From: an uncultured Myxococcales bacterium
GTDB lineage: Bacteria; Myxococcota_A; Bradymonadia; Bradymonadales; Bradymonadaceae
Reading direction: 5' to 3'
DNA: 14,571 bases
NCBI GenBank assembly: GCA_913058025.1
Contig: CAJXPN010000020.1
Span: forward strand, 1 to 14,571
The translations under genes and the position numbers were made by a program. This document shows positions 14,525 through 14,571 of this stretch, piece after piece. Every line of letters starts with the position of its first letter. Positions within the stretch are counted from its first letter, which is position 1. The notes under the pieces are model-generated. The model made no database searches, was not told the DNA's origin, and was given only the letters and a program-made list of their open reading frames with translations.

Positions 14525-14571
14525 CTGTCTCTTATACACATCTCCGAGCCCACGAGACAGGCAGAAATCTC
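14525..14571 (-). other. Nextera i7 adapter remnant (artefact)
   Basis: This is not genomic DNA. The mosaic end CTGTCTCTTATACACATCT (14525-14543) is followed by the Read 2 stub (14544-14558), a standard i7 index AGGCAGAA (14559-14566) and the first bases of the P7 arm. An ATG read on the minus strand near 14553 lies within it and is not a real start. Confidence 0.98.

Overview
The window is one GC-rich contig whose two ends are Illumina Nextera adapter sequence (1-49 and 14525-14571), so only 50-14524 is biological. GC-rich coding with heavy use of CTC/GAG/GTC codons and the mix of gene families fit a Myxococcota-like or similar environmental bacterium. That assignment is an impression, because no rRNA or ribosomal gene is present. 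The contig carries a replication and partition module, so it comes from a plasmid or a secondary chromosome (chromid). Both end genes are cut by the adapters, and neither circularity nor size can be judged.

Left arm (50-5339). A 5'-truncated CapA-family metallophosphatase gene is followed after 20 bp by a heme-oxygenase-like diiron protein. Convergent to these is an AraC-family regulator. A 343-bp divergent gap holds a perfect 25-bp-arm hairpin and leads to a SnoaL/NTF2-like gene. Next, on the minus strand, come a leucine-rich-repeat (LRR) protein and a patatin-like phospholipase whose reading frames overlap by 13 bp. This looks like a two-gene sensor/lipase unit.

Core (5340-11000). On the minus strand, parA (N-terminal HTH fused to a Walker ATPase) overlaps parB by 8 bp; ParB has an unusual C-terminal domain. 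Facing away from parAB is a replication origin. It has a 28-bp alternating CG/TA palindrome followed by five T, 16 iterons built on GCGTCTACTTTTGGGAA (15 direct, 1 inverted, two sequence subtypes, mostly about 30 bp apart), and a stack of AT-rich 13-mers resembling a DNA-unwinding element. A 615-aa protein encoded immediately downstream is, by position, the probable replication initiator. I do not recognise its family. Iterons, 13-mers, Rep and ParAB together form a coherent stand-alone replicon, and this is the most interesting part of the window.

Right arm (11000-14524). A small helical protein of unknown function is tail-to-tail with a protein ending in a coiled coil. Upstream of the latter is a membrane-anchored protein resembling Coa1-type domains. 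Divergent from it is a four-helix membrane protein. Then come a DUF442/rhodanese-type phosphatase, a perfect 18-bp-arm hairpin, and a truncated secretory-lipase-like alpha/beta hydrolase. No transposase, integrase, CRISPR array, tRNA or rRNA was seen.
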